NCBI GenBank assembly: GCA_949130485.1
Contig: OX422193.1
Location: 7,350,472-7,414,471 of the forward strand
Source of the DNA: Agelas oroides
Lineage: Eukaryota; Porifera; Demospongiae; Agelasida; Agelasidae
Length of the DNA: 64,000 nucleotides
Reading direction: 5' to 3'
The notes under the pieces are model-generated. The model saw only the letters and a list, made by a program, of their open reading frames with translations, was not told the origin of the DNA and did not search any database. Within the stretch, counting starts at the first letter, position 1. Each line of letters starts with the position of its first letter. Both the position numbers and the translations under genes were made by a program. This document shows positions 41,555 to 53,000 of the stretch, piece after piece.

Positions 41555-42105
41555 ATCTGCGAGGCTCACTCACAGTGTGAAGCTCATTCACATTAAAAAT
41601 TACGAGTGTGAGGCTCACTCACACTTGAGTTACTACTGTGAGGCTCACTCACAGTGACGCTATGGGTGTGAAGCTCATTCACACTTGAGTTACCACTGTG
41701 AGGCTCATTCACCGTTATGTTACGAGTGTGAAGCTCATTCACATTAAAAATTACGAGTGTGAGGCTCACTCACACTTGAGTTACTACTGTGAGGCTCACT
41801 CACAGTTACGTTATGAGTGTGAAGCTCATTCACACTTGAGTTACCACTGTGAGGCTCATTCACCGTTATGTTACGAGTGTGAAGCTCATTCACATTTTTA
41901 AATTATGAGTGTGAAGCTCATTCACACTTCAGTTACATGTACTACTGTGAGGCTCATTCACCGTTACGAGTGTGAAGCTCATTCACACTTGAGTTACTAC
42001 TGTGAGGTTCACTCACAGTTACGTTACGAGTCTGAAGCTCATTCACACTTGAGTTACTACAGTTACGTTATGGGTGTGAAGCTCATTCGCATTTTAAATT
42101 ACGAG
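41555..42105. repeat. 30-base minisatellite of imperfect palindromes
   Basis: About 17 units with the core GTGTGAGGCTCACTCACAC or GTGTGAAGCTCATTCACAC. GCTC occurs at 41582, 41613, 41643, 41673, 41703, 41733 and onward, spaced 30-31 bases. Pairs such as 41582/41733/41884 reveal a 151-base five-unit higher-order period. Each core can fold on itself (GTGTGA pairing with TCACAC). The period is a multiple of three, so ten-residue open frames (ECEAHSHLSY type) arise by chance. Confidence 0.9.
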
Positions 42106-42111
42106 TGTGAG

Positions 42112-42397
42112 TGTGTTAGGATGAGGGCTTTATACTTTATACACATGTATCTATGTGGAGATGGATAAAGACGGGGTCTTTTTGACTACAGCTGTCCTTC
42201 CTCTCGCAATTAAATACACTGTGGTAGCTAGGTGGAGATCCCCTGCGGACGGGGTTGCGGGCCTGGGTGGGTTGACTGTACAAGCACATTGCCTGAGCGG
42301 ATACTCTCACTATCCACCACCTCAGCCTCTGGCTCAATTATCTCTTCACCAAGGGGGTATCCTATGGTTAACTTTGGAAAATGGGAATGGGGCTGGG
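42112..42397. repeat. Direct repeat, left copy
   Basis: 286 bases starting TGTGTTAGGAT, repeated at 42522-42788 after a 124-base spacer. It differs from the right copy by four substitutions and a 19-base segment (42168-42186) present only here. That segment forms a small AAAGAC/GTCTTT hairpin with the preceding AAA. It could be a tandem duplication of a gene fragment or a repeat end; there is no TG...CA terminus or target duplication to support LTRs. Confidence 0.85.
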
Positions 42398-42521
42398 GGT
42401 TGTAAAGATGTATTCGACTAAGCTGTGGAAGGCTTGCTTGTGACCTAGTTACAACAGTAAGCTCAGATACTAAAACCTCTCTGTGTGCATGCTGTAGGTT
42501 TCTCTACGGGCTGGGTCAGGC

Positions 42522-42788
42522 TGTGTTAGGATAAGGGCTTTATACTTTATACACATGTATCTATGTGGAGATGGATAAACAGCTGTCCTTCCTCTCGCAA
42601 TTAAATACACTGTGGTAGCTAGGTGGAGATCCCCTGCGGACGGGGTTGCAGGCCTGGGTGGGTTGACTGTACAAGCACATTGCCTGAGCGGATACTCTCA
42701 CTATCCACCACCTCAGCCTCCGGCTCAATTATCTCTTCACCAAGGGGGTATCCTATGGTTAACTTTGGGAAATGGGAATGGGGCTGGG
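42522..42788. repeat. Direct repeat, right copy
   Basis: 267 bases, about 98% identical to the left copy apart from the missing 19 bases. On the minus strand both copies carry an open stretch with acidic residues (EEIIEPEAEVVDSES) ending in a stop codon near 42619. It resembles a terminal exon in composition, but I cannot assign it. Confidence 0.8.
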
Positions 42789-43098
42789 ACAAGGAATTAT
42801 TATTGGAGAGATATTCCTTCATGCACAGTGAGAAGTCTAGCCTGTTGCTTATTGTCATGCTGTTTAGGTCTAAGGCATGCCTGAGGTATTATGGTTGTTA
42901 GAACACGTGCGTCTTCGGGTGGATCCATTGAAGGATGCTGCGGGTTCCCCATTTGGCAAGGCTGACAGACTTTATCTGTACCTGCATGTTCAGAAGTTGT
43001 ATGTCGAGTGGGGGAGCACCAACACCGCTGGCACATCGATGTTCAAAATTTCACACATACATAAAGTGTGAAGTTAAAACATAAAGGGAGATGGGGAT
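42789..43098. other. Unrecognised spacer
   Basis: Mixed-composition sequence with short frames on both strands (none above 92 codons). No tRNA fold, transposon terminus or domain that I recognise. Confidence 0.5.
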
Positions 43099-43224
43099 GG
43101 GGCATTTATGGCTTAGATGGATGGGGCATTTTATGGCTTAAATGGGTGGGTGGGGCATTTATGGCTTAAATGGGTGGGGCATTTTATGGCTTAAATGGGT
43201 GTGGTATTTATGACTTAAATGGAT
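43099..43224. repeat. 24-29-base minisatellite, five units
   Basis: Five units of GGGGCATTTATGGCTTAAAT with TGGAT or TGGGT ends, 24, 29, 24, 25 and 24 bases long. The fifth unit is more diverged (GTGGTATTTATGAC). Confidence 0.88.
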
Positions 43225-43290
43225 GGGGCGGTTAGTTACTGTTTTTGGGGGATATGCTCAAAAAATACTGGTCTTCAGGGGAGTACCCTG

Positions 43291-43806
43291 GTGTCTCCTC
43301 TTTTCGCATAGTGTCTCATGTCTCATGTTGTCTGATACAGTCCCATTGCATCCATAATGTCTCGTAGTAGGTCATGCTATCTGATGATGTCCCATAATAT
43401 CTCATGGTGTCTCATAGTGCCTCATAGTGTCTCATACTGCCTCACGATGTCTCCTATTGTCAGTGTCTCATGCTGTCTCATACAGTCCCATTCGATCTAT
43501 AATGTCTCATAGTGTCTCATAATGTCTGATGATGTCTCCTATTGTCTAAGTATCTCATGCTGTCCCACAATGTCTCATGATGTCTCATAGTGTCTCATAA
43601 TGTCTCATGATGTCTCCTATTGTCTAAGTGTCTCATGCTGTCTCATACAGTCCCATTGCATCCATAATGTCTCATTCTGTCTCATAAAGTCTGATGATGT
43701 CTCCTATTGTCTCATACTGTCTCATGCGGACTCATACAGTCACTTTGTGTCCATAATGTCTCATTCTGTCTCTTAAAGCTACGTGATGTCTTCTATTGTC
43801 TCATAG
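43291..43806 (-). repeat. TGTCTC-orientation satellite block
   Basis: TGTCTCATnn monomers, start of the second copy of the 11 kb duplication (43290 pairs with 16436). Confidence 0.93.
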
Positions 43807-45320
43807 CAGCATGAGAAACTGCAAGAATAGGAGACCACATGAGACATTATGAGACATTATGTGACAGCATGAGACAGTATGAGACAATACGAGACATCAT
43901 ATGAGACAGCATGAGACATTACGAGACATTATGGATGCGATAGGACTGTATGATACAGTATGGGACACTGACGCAATAGGAGATATTGTGAGGCAGTATG
44001 AGACACTACGAGGCACTATGAGACACCATGAGATATCATGGCAGATCATGAGACAGCATGACACACTACGAGATATTATGGATGAAATGGGACGGACTGT
44101 ATGAGTCAGCATGAGAAACTGCGAGAATAGGAGACCACAGGAGACATTATGAGACAGTATGAGACACTATGAGACAATAAGAGACATAATGACACATTCT
44201 GAGACAGCATGAGACATTACGAGATATTATGGATGCAATTGGACTGTATGATACACCATGAGACATGAGACACTATGAGACAATAGGAGACATCATGAGA
44301 TATTATGAGACAGCATGAGACACTACGAGACATTATAGATCCAATGGGACTGTATGAGACAGCATGAGACACTGGCACAATAGGAGACATTGTTAGGCAG
44401 TATGAGACACTATGAGGCACTATGAGACACCATGAGATATTATGTGACATCATGATACATACATAATGAGACAGCATTACAAACTGCGACAAATAGGAGA
44501 TCACATGAGACGTTATGAGACATCATGAGACAGTATGAGACACTATGAGACAATGAGACCTCATGAGATATTATCAGACAGTATGAGACACTGAGACAGT
44601 AGGAGACATCACGAGACATTAAGAGATAATATGAGACACTATGAGACAATAGGAGACATCATGAGACATTATGAGACAGCATGAGACACTACGAGACATT
44701 ATAGATCCAATGGGACTGTACGAGACAGCATAAGACACTGACACAATAGGAGATATCGTGAGGTAGTATGAGACACTATGAGGCACTATGACACACCATG
44801 AGATACTATGAGACATCATGAGACATCATGAGACAGCATGAGGTACTACGAGACATTATGGATGCAATGGGACTGTATGGTACAGAATGAGACACCACGA
44901 GACAATAGGAGACATCATCAGGCAGTATGAGATATCATGAGGCATTAAGAGACAGGATGAGACACTGAGACAATAAGAGACATCATGAGACATTATGAGA
45001 GAGCATGAGACACTACGAGACATAGGAGATGCAATAGGACTTTATCAGACAGTATGAGAAACTATGAGACAATAGGAGACATCACGTGACTTTATGAGAC
45101 AGAATGAGACATTATGGACACAAAGTGACTGTATGAGATAGCATGAGACACTATGAGACAATAGGAGACATTATGAGACAGAATGAGACATTATGGATGC
45201 AATGGGACTGTATGAAACAGCATGAGACACTGAGACAATAGGAGACATCATGAGACATTATGAGACACTATGAGACATCATGAGACATTGTGAGACAGCA
45301 TGAGACACTATGAGACATTA
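43807..45320 (+). repeat. GAGACA-orientation satellite block
   Basis: Paralogue of 16951-18465, nearly identical. It ends in the palindrome centred on 45319. Confidence 0.95.
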
Positions 45321-45340
45321 TGTCTCATAGTGTCTCATGC
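45298..45340. repeat. Perfect palindrome at a strand-switch junction
   Basis: Same 20-base arms and TTA loop as at 18443-18485. Confidence 0.9.
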
Positions 45341-46885
45341 TCTCTCAAGCAGTCCCATAATGTCTCATAATGTCTCATGCTGTCTCATCATGTCTCATGA
45401 TGTCTCTTATTGGCAAATAGTGTTTTGCACTGTCTCATAATGTCTCATGATGTCTCCTCTTGTCTCATAGTGTCTCATGTCTCATGTTGTCTCATACAGT
45501 CCCATTGCATCCATAATGTCTCGTAGTGTGTCATGCTGTCTCATGATCTCCCATAATATCTCATGGTGTTTCATAGTGCCTCATAGTGTCTCATATTGCT
45601 GCACGATGTCTCCTATTGTGTCAGTGTCTCATGCTGTATCATACAATCCCATCGCATCCATATTGTCTCACAACGTCTCATGCTGTCTCATGATGTCTCA
45701 TGATGTCTCTTATTGGCTGATAGTGTCTCATGTCATCTCATGATATCTCATGATGTCTCATAGTGTCTCATAATATCTCATGATGTCTCCTATTTTCTCA
45801 CAGTGTCTCATGCTGTTTCATACAGTCCCATTGAATCTCATAATGTCTAGTAGTGTCTTATGCAGTCTTCATGTCTCAAGATGTCTCATAGTGTCTCATA
45901 ATGTCTCATGATGTCCCATTCTTTCTCATGATCTCTCATGATGTCTCATGATGTCTCCTATTGTCTCAGTATCTTATGCTGTCTCATACAGGCTCATTGC
46001 GTCCATAATATCTCGTAGTGTCTCATACTGTCTCATAATGTCTCATAATGTCTCGTATTGTCTCATTGTGTCTCATGCTGTCTCATACTGTCCCATTGCA
46101 CCAATAATGTCTCGTAGTGTCTCATGCTGTCTCATAGTGTCTCTTGATTTCTCATAGTGTCTCATGATGTCTCCTATTGTCTCATAGTCTCGTGCTGTCT
46201 CATACTGTCCCATTGCATCAATAATGTCTCGTAGTGTTTCATGCTGTCTCATATTGTCTCTTGATTTCTCATAGTGTCTCATGATGTCTCCTATTGTCTC
46301 ATAGTCTCTTGCTGTCTCATAACGTCCCATTGCATCCACAATGTCTCATAGTTTCTCATGCTGTCTCATAATGTCTCATAATGTCTCATGATGTCTCATG
46401 GTGTATCATAATGTCTGATGTGGTCTCCTATTGTCTCAGTTTCTCATGCTGTCCCATACAGTCCCAATGCATCAATAATGCCTCGTGGTATCTTGTGCTG
46501 TCTGATAAAATCTCATGATGTATCACAGTGTCTCATACTGGCTCACAATGTCTCAGGATATCTCATAGTGTCTCATGATGTCTACTCCTGTCTCAGTGTG
46601 TGATGCTGTCTCATGATGTCTCATGATGTCCCATAATATCTGATGGTCTCTCATAGTGCCTCACGATGTCTCCTATTGTGTCAGTGTCTCATGCTGTCTC
46701 ATACAGTCCCATTGGATCTATAATGTCTCATAATGACTCATGCTATCTCATAATGTCTCATGGTATCTCTTATTTTCTCATAGTGTCTCATACTGTCTCA
46801 TAATGTCTCATGATGTCTCCTGCTGTCTCATAATGTCTCATAGTGTCTGATAATGTCTCATGATGTCTCCTATTGTCTCAGTATC

Positions 46886-48781
46886 TTATGCTGTGTTATA
46901 GAGTCGCATTGCATCCATAATGTCTCCTAGAGTCTTATGCTGTGTCATCACGTCGCATGATGTCTCTCATTGTTTCATAGTGTCTCATCCTGTCTCATAA
47001 TATCTGATGATGTCTCCTATTGTCTCATAGTGTCTCATGCTGTCTCATACAGTCCCATTTCATCCATAATGTCTCATAATGTCTCATGCTGTCTCATCAT
47101 GTCTCATGATGTCTCTTATTGGCTAATATTGTCTCATGCTGTCTCATAACGTCTCATGATGTCTCCTATTGTCTCAGTATCTCATGCTGACTCATGCAGT
47201 CCCATTGCATCCATAATGTCTCGTAGTGTCTCATGCTGACTCATGCTCTCTCGTGAGGTCTGATGATGTCTCTCCTTGTTTCATAGTGTCTCATGCTGTC
47301 TCATAATGTCTGATGATGTCTGCTATTGTCTCATAATGTCTCATGGTTTCTCATACAGTCCCATTTCATCCATAATGTCTCATAATGTCTCATGCTGTCT
47401 CATCATGTCTCATGATGTCTCTTATTGGCTAATATTGTCTCATGCTGTCTCATAACGTCTCATGATGTCTCCTATTGTCTCAGTATCTCATGCTGACTCA
47501 TGCAGTCCCATTGCATCCATAATGTCTCGTAGTGTCTCATGCTGTCTCATGCTCTCTCGTGAGTTCTGATGATGTCTCTCCTTGTTTCATAGTGTCTCAT
47601 GCTGTCTCATGATGTCTGCTATTGTCTCATAATGTCTCATGCTGTCTCCTACAGTCCCATTGGATCTATAATGTCTCATAATGTCTCATGCTGTCTCATA
47701 ATGTCTCATGATATCTCTTATTTTCTCATAGTGTCTAATACTGTCTGATAAGTTCTAATAATGTCTCCTGCTGTCTCATAATGTCTCATAGTGTCTGATA
47801 ATGTCTCATGATGTCTCCTATTGTCTCAGTATCTTATGCTGTGTTATAGAGTCGCATTGCATCCATAATGTCTCCTAGAGTCTTATGCTGTGTCATCACG
47901 TCGCATGATGTCTCTCATTGTTTCATAGTGTCTCATCCTGTCTCATAATATCTGATGATGTCTCCTATTGTCTCATAGTGTCTCATGCTGTCTCATACAG
48001 TCCCATTTCATCCATAATGCCTCATAATGTCTCATGCTGTCTCATCATGTCTCATGATGTCTCTTATTGGCTAATATTGTCTCATGCTGTCTCATAACGT
48101 CTCATGATGTCTCCTTTTGTCTCAGTATCTCATGCTGACTCATGCAGTCCCATTGCATCCATAATGTCTCGTAGTGTCTCATGCTGTCTCATGCTCTCTC
48201 GTGAGGTCTGATGATGTCTCTCCTTGTTTCATAGTGTCTCATGCTATCTCATAATGTCTGATGATGTCTGCTATTGTCTCATAATGTCTCATGCTGTCTC
48301 CTACAGTCCCATTGGATCTATAATGTCTCATAATGTCTCATGCTGTCTCATAATGTCTCATGATATCTCTTATTTTCTCATAGTGTCTAATACTGTCTGA
48401 TAAGTTCTCATGATGTCTGCTGCTGTCTCATAATGTCTCATAGTGTCTGATAACGTCTCATGATGTCTCCTATTGTCTCAGTATCTTATGCTGTGTTATA
48501 GAGTCGCATTGCATCCATAATGTCTCCTAGAGTCTTATGCTGTGTCATCACGTCACATGATGTCTCTCATTGTTTCATAGTGTCTCATCCTGTCTCATAA
48601 TATCTGATGATGTCTCCTATTGTCTCATAGTGTCTCATGCTGTCTCATACAGTCCCATTTCATCCATAATCTCTCATAATCTCTCATGCTGTCTCATCAT
48701 GTCTCATGATGTCTCTTATTGGCTAATATTGTCTCATGCTGTCTCATAACGTCTCATGATGTCTCCTATTGTCTCAGTATC
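46886..48781 (-). repeat. 652-base higher-order tandem repeat, three units
   Basis: TTATGCTGTGTTATAGAG starts at 46886, 47834 and 48486 (spacings 948 and 652). The same array at 19981 has five starts. The internal order, including the long first interval, is conserved. Confidence 0.9.
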
Positions 48782-49140
48782 TCATGCTGACTCATGCAGT
48801 CCCATTGCATCCATAATGTCTCGTAGTGTCTCATGCTGTCTCATGCTCTCTCGTGAGTTCTGATGATGTCTATCTTTGTTTCATAGTGTCTCATTGTGTA
48901 TCATAACGTCTCATGATGTCTCCTATTGTCTCAGTATCTCATGCTGACTCATGCAGTCCCATTGCATCAATAATGTCTCGTAGTGTCTCATGCTGTCTCA
49001 TGCTCTCTCGTGAGTTCTGATGATGTCTATCCTTGTTTCATAGTGTCTCATGCTGTATCATAACGTCTCATGATGTCTCCTATTGTCTCAGTATCTCATG
49101 CTGACTCATGCAGTCCCATTGCATCTATAATATCTCGTAG
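48782..49140 (-). repeat. 157-base tandem repeat, three copies of the marker
   Basis: TCATGCTGACTCATGCAG starts at 48782, 48939 and 49096. Paralogue of 23161-23520. Confidence 0.88.
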
Positions 49141-49718
49141 TGTCTCATGCTGTCTCATGCTCTCTCGTGAGGTCTGATGATGACTCTCCTTGCTTCATAG
49201 TGTCTCAAGCTGTCTCATAATGTCTGATGATGTCTGCTATTGTCTCATAATGTCGCATGCTATCTCATGCTATCTCATACAATTTCATTGCATCTCATAA
49301 TGTCTCATGGTGTCTGATGGTGTCTCATGCTGTCTCATGATGTCTCCTATTGGCTAATAGTTCAGTCCCATTGCATCCATATGTCTCATAATGTCTAATG
49401 ATGTCTCCTATTGTCTCAGTATTTCATACTGTCTGATATAGTGCCATTGCATGTCTCAGTATCTCATGCTGTCACATGATGTCTCATGATGTCTCATGCT
49501 GTCTCATGATGTCTCCTATTGATTGTCTCAGTATCTTATGCTGTGTCATAGAGACGCATTGCATCCATAGTGTTTCCTAGAGTCTCATGCTGTCTCATGA
49601 CGTCTCATGATCTCTCTCATTGTTTCATAGTGTCTCATATTGTCTCATAATGTCTGATGATGTCCCCTATTGTCTAATAGTGTCTCATGCTGTCTCATAC
49701 AGTCCCATTTCATCCATA

Positions 49719-49723
49719 ATGTC
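49719..49723. repeat. Target-site duplication, left
   Basis: ATGTC immediately outside the left LTR, repeated at 56065-56069 outside the right LTR. It comes from the satellite monomer. Five bases is a usual size for BEL/Pao integration. Confidence 0.92.
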
Positions 49724-50039
49724 TGTTGAGCTATCTCTCGGACAGTAGTTAGACGAGATGCGCATAGCAGGGTAGGAAATATATTCACTTCATGGGAAAT
49801 GGCAATCAAAGAACTGACAATGACAAGTGGCAATCACAGAAACTTAAATAGGAGAAGAGAAATGTTCTAGAAAGTTCCATAGACAAATTACAAGAGCACA
49901 TGACGAGGACAATAGATAATGAAAAGACACAAGTCTGCTGCAAGTACAATGATTTAACGGCAACCATGCAAGTGAACAAAGGTGGGTACAATCCAACAAT
50001 TATGTGCATGTGTCCAACATAAGTCTGCTTGCAGCACCA
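49724..50039 (-). repeat. 3' LTR of BEL/Pao element
   Basis: 316 bases. On the minus strand it starts TGGTGCTGCAAG and ends GCTCAACA, so it has TG...CA ends. It differs from the other LTR at three sites (in the ATGGGAAATG, AGAGAAATG and TGTGCATG contexts), about 0.95%. Confidence 0.96.
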
Positions 50040-50064
50040 TACCGCCGGCCAAGACCGGATGGTC
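50040..50064 (-). promoter_or_regulatory. Plus-strand priming region, weak polypurine tract
   Basis: Between the stop codon and the 3' LTR the minus strand reads ...GGTCTTGGCCGGCGGTA. The classical purine run is lacking; the G-rich GGCCGGCGG is the only candidate for plus-strand priming. Confidence 0.4.
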
Positions 50065-53000
50065 TTAAGTAACATTAGGAGGAGAGTCTGAGGGAAGGAG
50101 TAGAGCGATTTTAATCACAGGCCTCTTGTAGGTTCCGGTGGCAGTTTTAATAGTGACCACTCTGACTAATCCGTCCTTTCCAGTATGTGTTTGAATAACC
50201 TTGGCAAGTGGCCACTTAGTGGGAACCATATTGTCTTCTTGGAGGATAACGACATCTCCAACTTGGACATTTCTAGTGGGATGGTGCCATTTGGTGTAGC
50301 GTCTGAGTGAGGAGATGTATTCTGTAGACCATCTTTGCCAGAAGTGGCGAACAAGAGCTTGACATAAGTGCCAGCGCCGTAGTAGAGATAGAGTACGATA
50401 AGAAAAAGCAGGATCTGGAATAGATTCTGGTGGTTTGCCAATGAGGAAATGACCAGGTGTGAGGGCTTCGATGCCGTCTTCATCATACTGAAGTGGTACC
50501 AGAGGGCGACTGTTTAGACAGGATTCGATCTGCGTGAGTATGGTAGTGAATTCTTCGAAAGTTAGCTTGTGGGAAGATACAGTACGCCTGAGGCAGATCT
50601 TCATGCTTTTGACAGCAGCTTCCCAAAGGCCGCCAAAGTGAGGAGCACGCTCGGGAATGAACTTCCACTTGATATGCTGGTTAGAGCAGAATCGTGATAT
50701 CTCTTGCTGTGTTTTTTGTCTTTCGAGAAAATCAGCTAGTTCTTGAAGCTCTCGGGAAGCACCAACAAAATTCGTTCCATTGTCACTCCAAATGAGTGAG
50801 GGCTTGCCACGGCGAGAAATGAACCTTCTGAGAGTGGCTATGAATGCCTCAGAGGTGAGGTCAGAAACAAGTTCCAAGTGGACGGCTTTAACAGAGAGTG
50901 AAACGAATACACATACATAGGCTTTGATCACAGTGGGCTTGCGGACATAACCATATTTGATGTAGACAGGACCAGCATAGTCTACTCCAGTTTGATCGAA
51001 CACCGGTCCAGGAGTGATCCTTTCAATGGGTAGTTGGCCCAGCATTTGAGGTTGTGGTCGAGCAGAGGTGCGTCGGCAGGTGATACATCCACGAGTGATG
51101 GAACGGATAGTCTTCCGACATCCTGTGATGTGATAGTGACGACATAGTGAGGCAGTGAGGAGAGTGGGCCCAGCATGTAGGAGGCGTTGATGTTCAGAGT
51201 GAATGATTAGTTTGGTCACGGGGTGTTTTCCATGTAGAATCAGGGGGTGCTGATTCGAGTAAGAAAGCTTGGAATTCTGCTGTCTGCCACCAACGCGTAA
51301 CAATTTGTTGGAATCCAGGAAGGGATGGAGTGGTAGTAAAGGACTGGATTTCTTCAATAGACGTTCCTGCTTCAGGGTTTGAATTTCGTTCTGGAAATGG
51401 TCATTTTGGATGATGGAGATCCAATAGTATTCTGCTTCATGCAATTCTTCGGTGGAAAGCAAGGGAGTGAGGTGTTTCTGTGTTCCAGAGTGACAGTTCT
51501 TGGTGAACCGAAGAATCCAGGCTGTTATGCGTTTGAGATGGTTGAAGTCTGAATACTGTTCAAATGGAATCACAGGAGAACAAGGTTGAGAGATTAAATG
51601 AAGTGCGATTTCTCTTTCTTCTTCATGAGTGTCATTTGGGGGCAGTATTGATTGTTTAGGCCAGTCAGCAGGTGATAATTTGAGCCATGTAGGGCCATTC
51701 CACCATAGTGAACACTCCAGTAGTTCTGAAGGGAAGAGGCCTCTGGATGCTGAGTCAGCTGGATTTTCAGCACCATTGACATGGTTCCATCTTTCTGGAC
51801 TGATGAGATCAGCAATGTAGGAGACTCTATTTCCAACGTAGGTTTTGAACCTTCTTGAATTCCCAATGAGCCAGTTGAGGACAATAGTGCTATCAGTCCA
51901 GGCGTAGATGGAGCTGAGGGGTAATTGGAACACTTGGCGAACATGGTGGAGCAGCTGTGCTAGCAGGTAGGCACCACAGAGTTCAAGTCGGGGAATAGTC
52001 AATCGCTTGATGGGAGCTACTTTGGTCTTGGAGGTCACCAAAGAAGTTTGAACATTGTTGGAAGAGTCAGTCATTCTGACGTAGATGACTGCCCCATAGG
52101 CTCGCTCAGAGGCATCACTGAATCCATGGAGTTGCATTGAGGTGATTCGAAACTTCTTGTCAACGTAACATCGAGGGATGTGCTTGTGTGTGAGGAAATG
52201 TAGCTCAGAGCGCCATTGTAGCCAGACATCCAAGATAGATTGTGGTACGGGGTCATCCCAGCCAACTTTCTGTTCCCAGAGCTGCTGTAGGAGTATCTTG
52301 ACCTTGATGATTGTGGGAGAGAACCAACCAAGGACATCATAGGTCTTAGCAATGTCAGAGACAAGTGCTCGCTTGGTGATATTGGTAATGGGAGGTAATT
52401 CAGCAACTGTAAGGCGAAAGTGATCTTGCCTGGCATTCCATTCAATGCCAAGGGTCTTTGTGTAGTGGTCAGGATCGGGTAATTGCTGGGTTGGATTGAA
52501 CTCTTTAAGATCAGCAGGGATATGGTCCAGTACTGCTGGCTCGCTGGAATTCCATTTCCTCAGGAGAAAACCACCTTTCGTAAAAAGCTCTTGGAGCTGT
52601 TTTCGCAACTCAATGGCATCTTGTATGGAGTCTGCACCAGTGAGGCCATCATCAACATAAAAAGAATCTTCAACAACCATGGCAGCTTGAGGGTAGTCAA
52701 CAGCAAAGTCGAGAGCATTCTGCTTAAGAGACATGTTTGCGGCAAAGGAGGATGCAGAGACTCCAAAGGTAACTCTGGTCATGCAGTAGTCTTGGAGTGG
52801 TTCCTCAGGGGTCCTTCTCCATACAAATCTGTGAAGGTCACGGTCAGAAGGAACAAGCTCAATTGCACGGTACATTTTGCTGACATCAGCAGTGAGAGCG
52901 ACACGGTGGAGCCTGAACCTTAGGAGAACATCAATGAGAGGGGAGTGAACGGTCGGTCCGACTAGCAGGAGATCATTCAATGAGATACCACTAGCAGATT

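Larger units (their letters stand above)
41521..43290. other. Unique-sequence island within the satellite
   Basis: About 1.77 kb of non-satellite DNA. It contains a palindromic 30-base minisatellite, a direct-repeat pair, about 300 bases of unrecognised sequence (42789-43098) and a second minisatellite, ending at GGGGAGTACCCTG. The satellite on the left belongs to the 14.5-16.9 kb paralogue, while that on the right restarts at the equivalent of 16437/40853, so the island marks a segment boundary rather than a simple insertion. I find no convincing gene in it. Confidence 0.85.
45321..49723 (-). repeat. TGTCTC-orientation satellite block with higher-order repeats
   Basis: Paralogue of 18466-24143, but about 1.29 kb shorter because two 642-652-base units are missing. 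It is interrupted at 49724 by the BEL/Pao element. Confidence 0.95.

Noticed and set aside
41698-42168. Open frames with ten-residue repeats (ECEAHSHLSY type)
   Set aside because: The minisatellite period is 30 bases, so repeats stay in frame by chance. There is no other sign of coding.
42200-42330. Possible tRNA-like segment in the unique island
   Set aside because: Short GC-rich pairings exist, but I could not build a cloverleaf with a T-loop and anticodon arm.
42112-42788. Direct repeats as LTRs of a tiny element
   Set aside because: No TG...CA ends, no target duplication, no primer site and only a 124-base interior.
52483-52923. Open frame on the + strand inside the retrotransposon, and others in alternative frames
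   Set aside because: They are shadows of the 1845-codon polyprotein, which has all the recognisable motifs.
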